DNA of 29,946 nt. It comes from Zygnema cylindricum (taxonomy: Eukaryota; Streptophyta; Zygnematophyceae; Zygnematales; Zygnemataceae). The notes under the pieces were generated by a model. That model had not been told where the DNA came from. It did not search any database and worked only from the letters and a program-made list of their open reading frames with translations. Location of the stretch: the NCBI GenBank assembly GCA_037447655.1, contig JBBHKE010000043.1:80538-110483 (forward strand), written 5' to 3'. A program made the translations under genes and the position numbers. Below, piece after piece: positions 28,966 through 29,946 of this stretch (within the stretch, counting starts at the first letter, position 1; each line of letters starts with the position of its first letter).

Positions 28966-29480
28966 ACTGAAATTTATAACGGACATCGCAGCACATAAAC
29001 GTTGACAAATTTAAAACAATACTTTATAGTTCTAAAACTGTAGTACCGAAACGAAAAAATTAAATTACATTGTAAATTTGTAAATCCGACTTTTTCGAAA
29101 AAAAGCGTCTGAAAAAAACGGTCTGAAAAAAAAATCTATAAAAACGGTCCAAAAAACAGACAGAAAAAATATGTTAAAAAACGGTATGAAGGAAAACAGT
29201 GAGACGAGCGGTTTAAAAACGGTGAAAAGAACGAACCGTCAAGCGCGACCAAATCAATCCCAGACAGTACCTACGCGCACTAACTAAAACTAAAACAACT
29301 CAAACTGTAAAATATTGTACACAACCGTACACTCAACAAAAACGAAACAAAGTGCGCGACATGACGTGCAACCAAATTGACATAGATCTTAACAGTGATG
29401 TACATGTTGCAAAACCAAACATTGTTAGGATTTGGTACTGAGAACTCTGTTAGCGACCAGTCATTCTCGTAGCTAAGGTA
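28966..29480. repeat. AAAAACGGT-rich degenerate repeat, no gene
   Basis: Between about 29098 and 29215 the word AAAAACGGTCTGAAAA and variants (AAAAACGGTCC, AAAAACGGTATGAA, AAAAACGGTGAAAA) recur about seven times. The rest of the stretch shows nothing recognisable. Confidence 0.5.
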
Positions 29481-29487
29481 GCGACGA

Positions 29488-29553
29488 CCAGCGACGAAGT
29501 AGTTTCGTCGCTGGATAGTTGAAGTACCAGCGACGAAGAAGTTTCGTCGTTGG
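29488..29553. repeat. Twin hairpins in a 39-base tandem repeat
   Basis: CCAGCGACGAA...TTCGTCGCTGG (29488-29514) and CCAGCGACGAA...TTCGTCGTTGG (29527-29553) are two copies of one 39-base unit. Each forms an 11-base-pair stem with a 5-base loop. They lie in otherwise plain DNA; 29554-29946 has no gene that I can support. Confidence 0.8.
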
Positions 29554-29946
29554 ATATTTGAAGTGAAATACCAACAAAGTGACGTGAAATGAAATGTTTG
29601 TTTCGTTTCCCGTATGTTTGAATTGTACTATAGAAGTGACTTGGGAATTTCTTAGTAGTTTCGGTTCACGGAAGTTCAAGTCGTACCGCGTGATTCAAGT
29701 TGGTTCGCGGTTACGCGTAACGTGTTGTTCAAGGCGGTTCAAACTTGTCGGTCGTTCATTTCACCGCGTTGACTCTTACACGTATCTAGTCGTGTACCTA
29801 TATATATTGGTTGAGACTTTATGGTAGTATTATCTTTTGGAGGTGTAGCTTGTTAAGGAGGCGTAGAAAGATCAGAAGTAAAAGGAAAGAAGAAAAAAAG
29901 TTGTATTTGCATTGTGCTTAATATATTAAATGTTTTTGGAGGAACA

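Overview
The window is nuclear DNA of a plant: land plant or streptophyte alga, not placed further. The evidence is spliced genes with GT-AG introns, a terminal exon resembling plant plastidic glucose transporters, telo-box type AAACCCTAA repeats, a Ty1/copia retrotransposon primed by initiator tRNA-Met, and several small families of non-autonomous DNA transposons. Gene density is very low and most of the sequence is transposon-derived or simple repeat. A 10-base N gap lies at 11661-11670.

Layout. 1-4380: purine-rich and AT-rich low-complexity DNA with no convincing gene. 4385-5214: a Harbinger-like fragment and the first copy of a CATAGTTCAAAAGTAGG-ended MITE. 5446-5628: last exon of an MFS sugar transporter, whose other exons are not in the window. 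About 6236-11660: a decayed duplicate of the cupredoxin locus found near 19-21 kb, split by three DNA transposons. 11671-12800: a gag/protease/pre-integrase fragment of a copia element (minus strand). 12800-18650: intergenic DNA with a second Harbinger-like copy carrying a nested element and the third MITE copy. 18660-18830: a telo-box minisatellite. 19565-21167: the one apparently intact gene. 21168-24280: intergenic, with a G-quadruplex tract and a decayed tandem array. 24290-27486: copia pol (minus strand) plus one LTR. 27490-29946: further inverted-repeat elements and no gene.

The most interesting locus is the four-exon gene at 19565-21167. It encodes a predicted secreted protein of about 174 residues: a signal peptide, a plastocyanin/amicyanin-type cupredoxin domain with the ligand set His, Cys, His, Met, and a basic C-terminal domain with ten cysteines on its own phase-1 exon. 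I do not recognise this domain combination. The cupredoxin exons have extreme G/C third positions in AT-rich surroundings. Intron 2 is a minisatellite of TGACGTG-containing units. The duplicate at 6.2-11.7 kb keeps exons 1-3 with stop codons and a lost copper ligand, and comparing the two loci reveals clean empty sites for the inserted transposons.
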